A stretch of 64,000 nucleotides of DNA from assembly GCF_019880585.1 (NCBI RefSeq), contig NZ_JAINVV010000003.1, positions 496,001-560,000 on the forward strand, written 5' to 3'. Of this stretch, positions 8,757 through 17,969 are shown piece after piece. Position 1 is the first letter of the stretch. Each line of letters begins with the position of its first letter. This DNA comes from Sphingomonas colocasiae (GTDB lineage: Bacteria > Pseudomonadota > Alphaproteobacteria > Sphingomonadales > Sphingomonadaceae). The notes beneath the pieces were generated by a model that saw nothing but the letters and a program-made list of their open reading frames with translations, did no database searches and had not been told where the DNA came from. A program made the position numbers and the translations under genes.

Positions 8757-11408
8757 CTACCTCAGCCGCGCCAGTGCCGCCTGCAACCGTTCAGCCTCGG
8801 CAGCCTTCTCCGCATGGTCCGCGCGCGCCTTCTCCACCGCCTCGGGCTTGGCGCGTTCGACGAAGCTGGGATTGGACAGGCGCCCGGCCAGCGAGTCGCG
8901 TTCCTTGGCGGCCGCCTCGATCGCCTTGGCGATGCGCGCGCGTTCCGCGTCGAGATCGATCGCGCCGGCGAGCGGCAGCATATAGGTCGCCTCGTCCACC
9001 ACGATCTGGATCGCGCCGCCTTCGGGCGCGGCATCGTGGCTGATATCGGACACCCGCGCCAGCCGGCCGAGCGCCGCCGATTGCCGTGACAGCCGCTCGG
9101 TGGTGACGTCGCCCGCCTCGCGGACATGCAGCGCCAGCCGGGCGCCGGGCGGCACGTTGAGCTCCGATCGCGCCGCGCGAACCTCCGACACCAGCCGGAT
9201 CAGCCAGTTGATCTCCTGCGCGGCGCCGGCATCGAGCGCATGGGCATCGGCCAGCGGCCATTTCGCGACGATGATGTCGTACTGGCGCTCACCCATCGCA
9301 TGCCACAGCTCCTCGGTGATGAAGGGCATGAAGGGATGCAGCATGACGAGGATCTGATCGATCACCCAGCCCGCGACGGCCCTGGTCTCGTCATCGATCT
9401 GGCCACGTTCCTCGCCGACCGAGACCGGCTTGATCAGTTCCAGATACCAGTCGCAGAAGCGGCTCCAGGTGAACTGGTAGATCGCGTTCGCCGCCTCGTC
9501 GAAACGGAAATCGGCGAAGGCGAGATCGAGTTTCTGCACGGTCTCGATCGTCTCGGCGATGATCCAGCGATTGACAGGCAGCACCGCGTCTGGCGCGCGC
9601 AGCATCGTCGATGCGCCGATGCCGTTGGACTGGGCGAAGCGCGTCGCGTTCCACAGCTTGGTCGCGAAGTTGCGATACCCCTCGACGCGCTTCTCATCGA
9701 GCTTGATATCGCGCCCCTGGCTTTCCATCGCGGTGAGCGTGAAGCGCAGCGCATCGGCGCCATAACGATCGACCAGGCCGAGCGGATCGACGGTATTGCC
9801 CTTCGACTTCGACATTTTGGAGCCATCGGCGGCACGGACGAGCCCGTGGAGATACAGCGTCTTCCACGGCACTTCCTTCATGAAGTGCAGCCCCTGCATC
9901 GCCATGCGCGCATCCCAGAAGAACAGGATGTCGAAGCCGGAGATCAGCACGTCATTGGGATAATGGCGCTTGAGCAACTCGGTCTGTTCCGGCCAGCCCA
10001 AGGTGCCGAACGGCCAGAGCGCGGAAGAGAACCAGGTATCGAGCACGTCATTGTCGCGCGTGAGCGTGACGTCCGCGCCCGCCTGAGCCTGCGCGGTCGC
10101 CTCATCTTCCGCGACATAGCATTTGCCGTCGTCGCCATACCATGCCGGGATCTGATGCCCCCACCAGAGCTGGCGGCTGACGCACCAGGGCTGGATATTC
10201 TCGAGCCAGTTGAACCAGGTCTTTTCCCAGCTTTTGGGCACGACGCGGATATCGCCATTGCGCACGGCGGCAATCGCCGGCTGCGCCAGCGTCTCGGCAT
10301 CGACATACCATTGGTCGGTCAGCCAGGGTTCGATCACCACGCCCGAGCGATCGCCATAAGGCGTCTGGATCGTGCGATCCTCCACCTTCTCCAGCAGCCC
10401 CGCCGCGTCGATCGCTGCAACGACCTGCTTGCGCGCCTCGAACCGGTCGAGCCCGATCAATTCGGCCGGCACCAGCCCGTCGGCGGTCTGGACGACCTTG
10501 GCCTCAGCATCGAGCATATTGAGCATGTCCGCCGGCTTGATGCCGGCGCGACGCCCCACCTCGAAATCGTTGAAGTCATGACCCGGCGTGATCTTGACCG
10601 CGCCCGAACCCAGTTCGGGATCGGCATGCTCGTCAGCGACGATCGGGATCAGCCGGCCGGTGATCGGCTGGCGAACGTTGCTGCCGATCAGCGCCTTGTA
10701 GCGATCGTCCTCGGGATTCACCGCGACCGCCATGTCGGCCAGCATGGTTTCGGGCCGCGTCGTCGCGATCGAAATATGGCCGCTGCCATCCTCGAGCGGA
10801 TAGCGGAAATGCCAGAATTTGCCGGCGACCTCCTTGGTCTCGACCTCGAGATCGGAGATCGCGGTCTTGAAGCCCGGATCCCAGTTCACCAGGCGCTTGT
10901 CGCGATAAAGCAGACCCTGATTGTAGAGATCGACGAACACCTTGATGACCGCGCGGCTGAAATGCGGATCCATGGTGAACTGCTCGCGGCTCCAGTCCAT
11001 CGAGCAGCCGAGCCGGCGGAGCTGGCGGGTGATCTGCCCGCCGGACTGCGCCTTCCATTCCCAGACATGCTCGACGAACGCCTCGCGGTTCATGTCGGTG
11101 CGCTTCACGCCCTGCGAATTCAGGTTGCGTTCCACCACCATCTGCGTGGCGATGCCGGCATGATCGGTGCCGACCACCCACAGGGCGTCCTTGCCCTGAA
11201 GCCGCGCATGCCGGACCAGCACGTCCTGCAAGGTGTTGTCCAGCGCATGCCCGATATGCAGGCTGCCCGTGACGTTGGGCGGCGGATTGACGATGGTGAA
11301 GGGTACGGCGTCGAGCCGTTCCGGGCGGAACAGTCCGCCCTTTTCCCAATGGTCGTACCACCGCGCCTCGATGGCGGCCGGATCGAAGGTCTTTGCGAGT
11401 TCGGTCAT
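8757..11408 (-). CDS. valS: Valyl-tRNA synthetase
   Basis: An 883-residue class I aminoacyl-tRNA synthetase that charges tRNA-Val. The nucleotide-binding HIGH motif is at 51-54 ([16 protein letters not shown]). The CP1 editing domain includes [10 protein letters not shown] at 216-225, the KMSKS loop is at 531-535, and an anticodon-binding helical domain follows. A C-terminal coiled-coil arm rich in Ala, Glu and Arg (about 815-883) is normal for ValRS. The ATG starts [10 protein letters not shown]. The gene belongs to the pcm-tolC-popZ-valS neighbourhood, but here an S9 peptidase and a repeat lie between popZ and valS. Confidence 0.97.
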   Translation of the reverse strand: MTELAKTFDPAAIEARWYDHWEKGGLFRPERLDAVPFTIVNPPPNVTGSLHIGHALDNTLQDVLVRHARLQGKDALWVVGTDHAGIATQMVVERNLNSQGVKRTDMNREAFVEHVWEWKAQSGGQITRQLRRLGCSMDWSREQFTMDPHFSRAVIKVFVDLYNQGLLYRDKRLVNWDPGFKTAISDLEVETKEVAGKFWHFRYPLEDGSGHISIATTRPETMLADMAVAVNPEDDRYKALIGSNVRQPITGRLIPIVADEHADPELGSGAVKITPGHDFNDFEVGRRAGIKPADMLNMLDAEAKVVQTADGLVPAELIGLDRFEARKQVVAAIDAAGLLEKVEDRTIQTPYGDRSGVVIEPWLTDQWYVDAETLAQPAIAAVRNGDIRVVPKSWEKTWFNWLENIQPWCVSRQLWWGHQIPAWYGDDGKCYVAEDEATAQAQAGADVTLTRDNDVLDTWFSSALWPFGTLGWPEQTELLKRHYPNDVLISGFDILFFWDARMAMQGLHFMKEVPWKTLYLHGLVRAADGSKMSKSKGNTVDPLGLVDRYGADALRFTLTAMESQGRDIKLDEKRVEGYRNFATKLWNATRFAQSNGIGASTMLRAPDAVLPVNRWIIAETIETVQKLDLAFADFRFDEAANAIYQFTWSRFCDWYLELIKPVSVGEERGQIDDETRAVAGWVIDQILVMLHPFMPFITEELWHAMGERQYDIIVAKWPLADAHALDAGAAQEINWLIRLVSEVRAARSELNVPPGARLALHVREAGDVTTERLSRQSAALGRLARVSDISHDAAPEGGAIQIVVDEATYMLPLAGAIDLDAERARIAKAIEAAAKERDSLAGRLSNPSFVERAKPEAVEKARADHAEKAAEAERLQAALARLR

Positions 11409-11420
11409 GATGAGCGGGCC

Positions 11421-11475
11421 TTAGAGCGATTTGGAGTTCGATGGAATCATCGAACGACTCGAAAATCGCGGCGAA
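11421..11475. repeat. Short dispersed intergenic repeat, copy 2
   Basis: TTAGAGCGATTTGGAG followed by the 12-mer ATGGAATCATCG (11441-11452) lies immediately upstream of valS and resembles the copy just downstream of valS. The region also has a partial dyad (TCGATGGAATCATCGA). No gene is seen in the roughly 160-base gap. Confidence 0.4.
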
Positions 11476-11568
11476 ACAAAAAATCCGGGCCAAGCGCACC
11501 AGATTCCAACTGCTCATTGCGATTCGGGTACGGCACATGTCGGAGTGCCGCCCTTCTCGCGCGGTCCA

Positions 11569-13641
11569 TCAGCGCGGCGTCGCGCTTCCGTCCCCCTTCG
11601 TCCACTGGTCGAGCCAGGCGAACACCTCGTGATACCATTGCATCGAGTTGCGGGGCTTCAACACCCAGTGATTCTCGTCCGGGAAATGCAGCAGGCGCGA
11701 GGGCACGCCACGGCGCTGGAGCGCGGTGAAGGCCGCCAGCCCCTGGGTATCCGGAATGCGGAAATCGTTGGCGCCATGGATGACCAGCATCGGCGTCTTC
11801 CATTTGGCGACATGGTTGACCGGGTTCCATTTCTCGAACTCCTCGGGCTTCTCGTAATAGGGGCCGCCATGCTCCCATTCGTCGAACCAGAGTTCCTCGG
11901 TCTCGTAGGCCATGGCGCGCGCATCGAAGACGCCGTCATGCTGGACCAGGCATTTGAACCGGTCGGGCCACTGGCCGGCGATCCAGTTCATCATATAGCC
12001 GCCATAGGATCCGCCGAGCGCGCAGGCATTGGCGATGTCGATCCCGGCATCCTTCGCGCCCGCCGCGACGATGCCGAGCTTCAGATCCTCGAGCGGCTTG
12101 CCGCCCCAATCACGGTTGATACTGTCCGTGAAAGCCTGGCCATAACCCGTTGATCCATGGAAATCGATGGTGACGGCAGCATAGCCCGGCGCCGAGAACA
12201 GCCGGGGGTTCCAGCGATAGGACCAGCCATTTCCGAAGCTGCCCTGCGGCCCGCCATGAACGAGCAAAGCCACCGGCAACTTGCCGGCCGCGCCCTGCGG
12301 CTTGACGACCTGGCCCCAGACGGGGTCCCCGCCGGCACCCGCGAAACTGAAACGCTCGACGCTCACCGGATCGATCTGCGCCAGCTTGTCGGCATTCACG
12401 CGGGTAAGCCGGGTGAGTTTGCCCGCCTTGCTCATCCGGTAGAGATCGTCGGGCGCCTGGATCGAATTGATCGTCAGGATCGCGCCGCCATCGGCCAGCG
12501 GCAGGATATTGCCGGCAGTGCCGGCCTGGGTGAGCCGCGCCACCTTGCCGGTCGCGACATCGACGCGGAACGCGGGATCGTCGAGCGTGTCGCCCGCCGT
12601 CACCAACAGGCTCTTGCCATCCTTCGCCCAGGCGAGCGAACCGACCGAGCGATCCCAGCCTTCGGTCAGCGCACGGACCTGGCCCGTCGCGAGATTGCGG
12701 AGCTGGACGACCTGGCGATCGGCCTCATAGCCCGGCCGCTTCATCGCGACATAGGCCAGCCATTTGCCGTCGGGCGAGACGGCGGGCAGCGTATCGGTCG
12801 CGTCATTGGCGTCGGTCAGGTTGACCGGCGCCGCGCTGCCGTCGGCGGGACTCGCGAAAATGTCGAGATTGGTCGACGTCGCCTCGATCCGCCCGGCTTC
12901 GCGCAAGGTGAAGTAGATCGTCCGGCCGTCAGGCGCCCAGGCGATTTCCTCCGCGCCGCCAAAGGGCTTGGAGGGCGTATCGCCGACCAGTTCGCCGACC
13001 ACCGATACGCCGGTGCCGACCGCCTTGCCGTTTTCGAGCGGGAAGACATAGAGACGCGAGCGTTCGGTGGGATTTTCCCATTCGTCCCAATGACGGACGA
13101 AGAGCTGGTCATAGGTCCGCCCGGTGCCGATCGCGGTATTGGCGAGCCGGACCGTGGAACAGGCGAAATCGCGGCAGCCCAGATTGCGCTCTCCCCAGAT
13201 CGCGATACGGTCTCCGCTCGGCGCCAGCGCATAGCCCGCGACATCGGCGGAAAGCTCGGTCACCTGTTCGGGCGTGCCGCCAGGCAAGCCGACACGCCAG
13301 ACCTGCTCGTTTTCGGCGGCGTTGCTCAGATAATAGAGATATTTGCCGTCGGCGGAGAATTTGGGATCATGCTCGTTCTTGTCGGCGGCGGAAGCGATCT
13401 TCACGGCCACGGCATTCTTCGCCGAAAGATCGAGCAGCCACAGATCGGTGCGACGCTTGTTGGCGGGCAGATCGGTTTCGCTCAGCGAATAGGCCAGCCA
13501 TCGTCCATCGGGAGAAACCGCGGGCGCGCCGATGCGATGCATCGTCGCCAGATCCTCGGCAGTCATGGGGCGGGCAATGGCGGCGCCGGGCGCCTGGGCG
13601 ATGGCGAGCGCGGCAAGGCTCGCGAGCAGCAACGTCTTCAT
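11569..13641 (-). CDS. S9 family peptidase (dipeptidyl/acylaminoacyl peptidase type)
   Basis: A 690-residue exported serine peptidase. The N-terminal signal peptide (MKTLLLASLAALAIAQAPG) is followed by a WD40-like beta-propeller with repeated SPDGRWLAY-type strands (about 40-400) and a C-terminal alpha/beta-hydrolase domain. The nucleophile lies in GGSYGGYMMN (Ser near 544), the acid in HGANDFRIPD (near 625) and the histidine in DENHW (near 658). It should cleave short peptides from the N-terminus or remove acyl amino acids in the periplasm. It sits between popZ and valS and is bracketed by repeats at 13719-13811 and 11421-11475. Confidence 0.93.
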   Translation of the reverse strand: MKTLLLASLAALAIAQAPGAAIARPMTAEDLATMHRIGAPAVSPDGRWLAYSLSETDLPANKRRTDLWLLDLSAKNAVAVKIASAADKNEHDPKFSADGKYLYYLSNAAENEQVWRVGLPGGTPEQVTELSADVAGYALAPSGDRIAIWGERNLGCRDFACSTVRLANTAIGTGRTYDQLFVRHWDEWENPTERSRLYVFPLENGKAVGTGVSVVGELVGDTPSKPFGGAEEIAWAPDGRTIYFTLREAGRIEATSTNLDIFASPADGSAAPVNLTDANDATDTLPAVSPDGKWLAYVAMKRPGYEADRQVVQLRNLATGQVRALTEGWDRSVGSLAWAKDGKSLLVTAGDTLDDPAFRVDVATGKVARLTQAGTAGNILPLADGGAILTINSIQAPDDLYRMSKAGKLTRLTRVNADKLAQIDPVSVERFSFAGAGGDPVWGQVVKPQGAAGKLPVALLVHGGPQGSFGNGWSYRWNPRLFSAPGYAAVTIDFHGSTGYGQAFTDSINRDWGGKPLEDLKLGIVAAGAKDAGIDIANACALGGSYGGYMMNWIAGQWPDRFKCLVQHDGVFDARAMAYETEELWFDEWEHGGPYYEKPEEFEKWNPVNHVAKWKTPMLVIHGANDFRIPDTQGLAAFTALQRRGVPSRLLHFPDENHWVLKPRNSMQWYHEVFAWLDQWTKGDGSATPR

Positions 13642-13718
13642 GGGCGCTCAATAGACCCATTTTCCAGGCGCCGCCATGTTTGAGAATGGGTTGTGGACGA
13701 GCGCTTAGCGTCTTCCAC

Positions 13719-13811
13719 CCGTCGCTCCAGCGAAAGCTGGAGCCCATTCGGTCTATCCGCTTCGGAGATGCATCAGGATCGCATAGGCTCCAGCTTTCAC
13801 TGGAGCGACGG
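13719..13811. repeat. Inverted repeat / REP-like element (CTCCAGCGAAAGCTGGAG type)
   Basis: The left arm at 13719-13744 pairs with the right arm at 13786-13811 over 26 bp with one mismatch, separated by a 41-base loop. Each arm is a nested palindrome around GAAA (CTCCAGC-GAAA-GCTGGAG). The architecture matches the element at 8622-8698, but the stem bases are changed in a compensatory way. It lies in the popZ-S9 peptidase gap and has no coding potential. Confidence 0.82.
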
Positions 13812-13861
13812 TGATGCAACTATCAGAAAGCCCGGACAAACGCCTGGGAATGATACCGTTT

Positions 13862-14344
13862 TTACAGGTCCTTGCCGGTGATCCTGCGGATTTCGCGCGA
13901 GACCATACGCTCCACCACGGCGGGCAGATTGGCGTCCAGCCATTCGCTGAGCATCGGGCGCAGCATTTCGCGCACCAGCCCTTCCAGCGTGTTCGATCCC
14001 GCTTCCGGCTTCACGATCAGAGACGACAGCGACTCGAGCGATTGCCGGCTGGCCTTGGCCACGCGTTCGGAAACCAGTTCGGGATCTTCCGCGATTTCCT
14101 TCATGGGCTCGGGCTCTTCCTCTGCATAGGCATCGGCTTCCGCGACGGTCTCGGTCAATTCGAGAACTTCGTCCTCGTCCTCCGGTTCCTCGGAAATCAC
14201 GGGGGCCGGCGCCACTTTCCGCCGCGCAGCGGCGCGCGCGCGCGCCGTTGCCGCCGAGGTATCGGCGTCTTCGGCGATGATCCGCTTGATCGAAGACAAT
14301 ATGTCTTCCATCGACGGTTCGTTGGCGATGTCCCCCATCTTCAC
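13862..14344 (-). CDS. popZ: Polar organizing protein PopZ (DUF2497)
   Basis: A 160-residue cytosolic scaffold protein. Both conserved ends of the family are present: the N-terminal partner-binding helix EPSMEDILSSIKRIIAE (about 9-25), and the C-terminal oligomerisation region NTLEGLVREMLRPMLSEWLD...VERMVSREI (about 118-156). Between them is an acidic, Pro/Glu/Ala-rich disordered linker. In Caulobacter, PopZ forms a polar matrix that anchors the ParB-parS centromere and recruits cell-cycle proteins. It is four bases downstream of tolC, so the two are probably co-transcribed. An alternative ATG two codons in (14338) is equally possible. Confidence 0.93.
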   Translation of the reverse strand: MKMGDIANEPSMEDILSSIKRIIAEDADTSAATARARAAARRKVAPAPVISEEPEDEDEVLELTETVAEADAYAEEEPEPMKEIAEDPELVSERVAKASRQSLESLSSLIVKPEAGSNTLEGLVREMLRPMLSEWLDANLPAVVERMVSREIRRITGKDL

Positions 14345-14348
14345 AGCC

Positions 14349-15821
14349 TTACTGCTTCGGTAACGGTGTTACTGACGGATTCTGGGCCGGCGTGTCAACG
14401 GTACGCGTCGCCACGGGTTCCGGCTTCGGATCGCTGTCCCAATCCCAGATGATATGCCGGACGCGCTTATAATTGGTTACCGGATCGTAGAGCGCTCCGC
14501 CGTCGAGGCCGAGATCACGCGCTTCCGCCTGCCCCATCGCGGCCAGCAACGTAAAGCCGGCGACATAGGCATCGCGGCGCGCGGTAACGAGCTGGACCTG
14601 CGAATTGAGCAATTCCTGCTCGGCGTTCAGGATATCCAGAATGGTGCGCGTGCCGACGCTGTTTTCCGCGCGAACGCCTTCGAGCGAGAGCCGGTTCGCG
14701 GAAACAGCGGTCTGCGAGCTCGTGATCACCTCGTTCGCGGCCTGCCAGCTCGCATAGGCCGAGCGCGTCTGGGAGATCACGCTGCGTTCGATCTCGATCT
14801 GCCCTTCGATGGCCTGGCCTTCGCGGGCCTGGGCCTGGCGAACCTGCGCCGAAGGCCCGCCGCCCTGATAGATCGGGATCGTCGCCTGTAGCCCGAGCGT
14901 GGCCGATTTCTGCGTCTGGGCGATCGAAACGCCCGGAACATTGGTCCCGAAGGTGCCGAGATAGTTCTGATACTGGCCGTTGGTGACCGCCGAAAGGCGC
15001 GGCAGTCGCGTCGCATTGGCAACGCCGACATCGTAGCGCGCGGCTTCGCGCCGCTGCTGCGCGGCGAGCAGATCCGGATTGTCCGCCAGCGCGGTCTCGA
15101 CCGCCGAATCGGGCGACGCGGGCAGATTCGGCAGCGGTGGTGGCGCTTCGAGCGTACCCGGCGGCGTACCCACCACCTGGATGTAGCGCTCACGGCTCGC
15201 GATCAATCGCGATTCGGCACTCTGGAGCTGGCTGCGCGCGATCGCAAGCCGCGCCTCCGACTGGGCGACGTCGGTGCGCGTGAGATCGCCCACCTCGAAC
15301 CGGTCGTTGGTAGCCTGCAGGTTCACGTCGAGCACGCCGACATTGGCCTGGTTGAGCTGAACGATCGCCTCGTCGCGGATCACGTCCATATAGGCGGCGA
15401 CGACCGAGCTGAAGACGCTCGACTCGGTGCCGCGCAGCACGGATCGCCCGGCATCGACGCGGCGATCGGCGGCACGCAGCCCGTTGCGGACCGAACCGCC
15501 CTGGTAGATCGGCACCTCGATCTGCCCCTGCAGCGAGATCGAGCGCTCCGGCGCGGTGATGGCATTGGGCGGCAGAACGACATTTTCGGTGTAGTTCGCC
15601 TGCGCGTTCGCGCTGGGAAGCGAGCGGGCGCGCTGGATCACCACATTCTCGTCCTCGGCGCGCTGGCGCGCCCGGTCGCCGGTCAAGGTCGGGTTGCTGC
15701 CATAGGCGCGGGTCAGCGCCTCGCGCAGCGTTTCCGCAGAAGCGGGCGTGCCGCCGAGAGCCAGGCCGAGTGCCGTGATCGCCGCAACGCCCGCAAGGGA
15801 CCTGAATTTCGTTCTCAGCAC
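14349..15821 (-). CDS. tolC: TolC family outer-membrane efflux/secretion channel
   Basis: A 490-residue protein with a signal peptide cleaved near ASA-ET (27-30), then two repeats of the OEP fold. The first begins TLREALTRAYGSNPTL, and each repeat has long Ala/Gln/Arg-rich coiled-coil helices. YQGG motifs (VPIYQGGSVRNG and IPIYQGGGPSAQ) mark the equivalent strand of each half. It forms the trimeric outer-membrane exit duct for tripartite exporters and type I secretion. It is 14 bases after the methyltransferase gene and 4 bases before popZ. The C-terminal tail (about 445-490) is Pro/Thr-rich and probably periplasmic. Confidence 0.93.
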   Translation of the reverse strand: MLRTKFRSLAGVAAITALGLALGGTPASAETLREALTRAYGSNPTLTGDRARQRAEDENVVIQRARSLPSANAQANYTENVVLPPNAITAPERSISLQGQIEVPIYQGGSVRNGLRAADRRVDAGRSVLRGTESSVFSSVVAAYMDVIRDEAIVQLNQANVGVLDVNLQATNDRFEVGDLTRTDVAQSEARLAIARSQLQSAESRLIASRERYIQVVGTPPGTLEAPPPLPNLPASPDSAVETALADNPDLLAAQQRREAARYDVGVANATRLPRLSAVTNGQYQNYLGTFGTNVPGVSIAQTQKSATLGLQATIPIYQGGGPSAQVRQAQAREGQAIEGQIEIERSVISQTRSAYASWQAANEVITSSQTAVSANRLSLEGVRAENSVGTRTILDILNAEQELLNSQVQLVTARRDAYVAGFTLLAAMGQAEARDLGLDGGALYDPVTNYKRVRHIIWDWDSDPKPEPVATRTVDTPAQNPSVTPLPKQ

Positions 15822-15835
15822 ACCCGCAACCTTCT

Positions 15836-16489
15836 TCAGAATACGAACCCCGCGGGCACCGCGAAGCCCGGAAGCGCCACCGCTTCCGAATCCGCGAAAT
15901 CCGCCAGCACCAGCGAATCGCCGACCTTCCGCCCCGACGCGAGCCGCGTCACGCCGCGTTCGACCAGGGCGCCGGCCATGCGGCCGCCATCGGCAAGCTG
16001 CGCCGTCAGTGCGCCGGGCACCTGTTCCACCGCGCCGTCGATCAGGATCACGTCATAGGGCGCGGCTTCCGCGACGCCCGCCGCGAGCGGCCCGTTCACG
16101 ACCCTGACCCCGGCCTTCGCCAACGCAGCTTCCGCAAAAGCGGCGAGCGTCGCATTCTCTTCCAGCGCCGTGACGACCAGGCCGAGCTCGGCGAGCACTG
16201 CCGCCGCATAGCCGGTGGCGGCACCCACCACGAGGGCCCGTTCGCCGGCGCGCGGCGCAAGCGCGGTCAGCAGCCGGCCGGTCACCAGCGGCGGATTGAT
16301 CGAACGCCCCTCGCCCACAGCGACCGGCGTATCGATATAGGCCAGATCGGCCCGGCCCGCAGGCATGAACGCTTCACGCGGAACCGCGCGCATCGCCTCC
16401 ACCACCGGCGCATCCGACACGGCGGATGTCCGCAACTGATTGGACACCATCGCCGCACGCATCGTTTCGAAATTCGCTTCGCTCATCAT
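15836..16489 (-). CDS. Protein-L-isoaspartate O-methyltransferase family protein
   Basis: A 217-residue cytosolic SAM-dependent methyltransferase of the PIMT family, which repairs isoaspartyl residues. It keeps the family start (NFETMRAAMVSNQLRT), the VPREAFMP motif and GEGRSINPPLVTGRLL, which holds the active-site Ser. SAM motif I is altered to LVVGAATGYAAAVLAEL (canonical: EIGTGSGYQAAVLA), and the post-I region APYDVILIDGAVEQVP is also atypical. It leads the tolC-popZ run. Because of the divergent SAM motif and position, it may be a specialised paralogue rather than the housekeeping Pcm, so I leave the gene symbol blank. The start may be the second Met (16486). Confidence 0.85.
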   Translation of the reverse strand: MMSEANFETMRAAMVSNQLRTSAVSDAPVVEAMRAVPREAFMPAGRADLAYIDTPVAVGEGRSINPPLVTGRLLTALAPRAGERALVVGAATGYAAAVLAELGLVVTALEENATLAAFAEAALAKAGVRVVNGPLAAGVAEAAPYDVILIDGAVEQVPGALTAQLADGGRMAGALVERGVTRLASGRKVGDSLVLADFADSEAVALPGFAVPAGFVF

Positions 16490-16897
16490 CGGCTTCCAGA
16501 TCGCACAACTGTCTTACATGCGCAATACACCATATTGCGCCAACGCGGCTTCTATCCCCTGGAACACGCATCGCCAAGCGAAAGAGCAGACATCATCGAC
16601 GAATGATCGAAAGCCGATCATGCGAGCGCAGATCGGCCATTTCGTCGATACGCCCCAACAAGGGCATCGGCACCAGCGGAAATCGCTGAAATCCGGCACT
16701 CAGCCCTGCGAATTCGCGCATCGAGCGATGGCCGGGAGCGGAATGCCTGAAAGGCCTCCACACGCCGGCCATCCACGGGCAGCGCTACCCGCCACGGCTT
16801 AAGGGACCGTGCGGCGCACATGCCGCGCGTGCCGTTCCCTGCCCGTTCCCTTTCGACAAACGGCAGCCGGCATTCGACGAGCGTCGCGCCGGCACCA
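16490..16897. other. 408-base gap without a recognisable gene
   Basis: The part next to the methyltransferase gene is less GC-rich and holds the dyad at 16520-16540, so it is the likely promoter region of the pcm-like/tolC/popZ run. Short frames on both strands (60-120 codons) are Arg/Cys-rich, start without ribosome-binding sites and resemble nothing I know. I see no RNA gene in it. Confidence 0.5.
16520..16540. promoter_or_regulatory. Perfect 8-bp dyad upstream of the PIMT-like/tolC/popZ run
   Basis: GCGCAATA at 16520-16527 is repeated inverted as TATTGCGC at 16533-16540 with a 5-base spacer, about 31 bases before the methyltransferase start. The size and position suit an operator or a 5' leader hairpin. 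Confidence 0.45.
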
Positions 16898-17896
16898 TCA
16901 TCGCGGCGGCGCCTTGCCCCGCTTCATGACGCGCGCCTCGAACAGGCCGGTCAGCACATCCTCGTCAGAGCGCGGATCGATCAGATCCCTGGGCGCCCGC
17001 CCCTTTTCCTGCGCCAGCGCGGCGATACGGCCGCCATTGGTGAACCAGCCATCGGGCTCGCGCGCGGCGATGGGATCGCGATAGGCCTGGTCGATCGGAA
17101 CGATCTCCCATCCATCCTTGCGCAGCGCGGCGGCGAGATCGTCGATGAACATCGCGTTGAGATCGGTTTCGTGAAGCAGGATGACCTGGACGGGCTGGCG
17201 GCCGAGCGCTTCCCGCGCGATACGGTCATAGAAATTGGCGGCACCGACGAGCGTTTCGACATAGAGATCGCGCAACGCCTTCATATCCACATTTTCGCCG
17301 GCCGCCTTCGCCCGCGTCGCCAGCCCGTCGAGATGCCAGTCGTAATTGTCGATGGTGACATAGCCGTTGGAAAGGCCGCGTTCGGCGAGCGCCGCGCGAA
17401 CCTCCGCCCGCTTGGCCAGATCACGTCGCCCCTCGTCGAGAAAGGGATAGCGATACCAGGGGCGAAAGCCCGGGCGTCCCTTCAGCCAGGCGGCGGCGTG
17501 ATCGATATCCGCGACATAGTCCGCCACCGAGGTCTTGGAGAGCCAGAGATGGCTGTAGCTGTGATTGCCGATGACATGGCCGGCCCGGACATAGGCCGCG
17601 ATCCGTGTCTCCCCGCCCTTGCCGTCCGGCGCGTCGAGATTGCCCGGCGTCACGAAAAACGCGGCCTGACGAATGCGTGCTCGCTTGAGCGCGGCGATGA
17701 AGGTCCGCGTCCGCGCATCCGGCGAGAAGAACCCGCCGGCCTTGCGCGGCACATCGTCGAAACTGAAGGCGATCCGCTTTTGCGCAGGCGCCATCGCGGG
17801 ATGAACAAGCAGCATCGCGGCCGCCAGCACCGCGACAGATCGGCAATGGCGGGCGATGAAGCCGAAGACTGCGCGCGAAACTTGCATATTGGCCAT
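16898..17896 (-). CDS. Polysaccharide deacetylase (NodB homology domain), exported
   Basis: A 332-residue protein with an N-terminal signal/anchor helix (about 16-38) and a NodB-type deacetylase domain. The catalytic base and metal Asp are in FSFDDVP (44-50), the metal histidines are H112 and H116 in GNHSYSH, and RYPFLDEG (149-156) and LLHETD (239-244) supply the other motifs. All four conserved motifs are present, so it should be active on N-acetylated sugars or a related N-acyl bond in the periplasm. A start at Met4 (17887) is equally plausible. It is divergent from the M20 amidohydrolase gene. Confidence 0.88.
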   Translation of the reverse strand: MANMQVSRAVFGFIARHCRSVAVLAAAMLLVHPAMAPAQKRIAFSFDDVPRKAGGFFSPDARTRTFIAALKRARIRQAAFFVTPGNLDAPDGKGGETRIAAYVRAGHVIGNHSYSHLWLSKTSVADYVADIDHAAAWLKGRPGFRPWYRYPFLDEGRRDLAKRAEVRAALAERGLSNGYVTIDNYDWHLDGLATRAKAAGENVDMKALRDLYVETLVGAANFYDRIAREALGRQPVQVILLHETDLNAMFIDDLAAALRKDGWEIVPIDQAYRDPIAAREPDGWFTNGGRIAALAQEKGRAPRDLIDPRSDEDVLTGLFEARVMKRGKAPPR

Positions 17897-17969
17897 CGGT
17901 TTTCAGCACATCATGCGCGCCGATTGCACTATTCAGGCGCTGAACCGCCGCATGGACACGATGTGCCGA

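Noticed and set aside
9126-11729. An 867-codon plus-strand frame across valS
   Set aside because: It is antisense to a clear valyl-tRNA synthetase, is rich in Arg, His, Asp and Gln, and has no domain pattern: a shadow of high-GC coding DNA.
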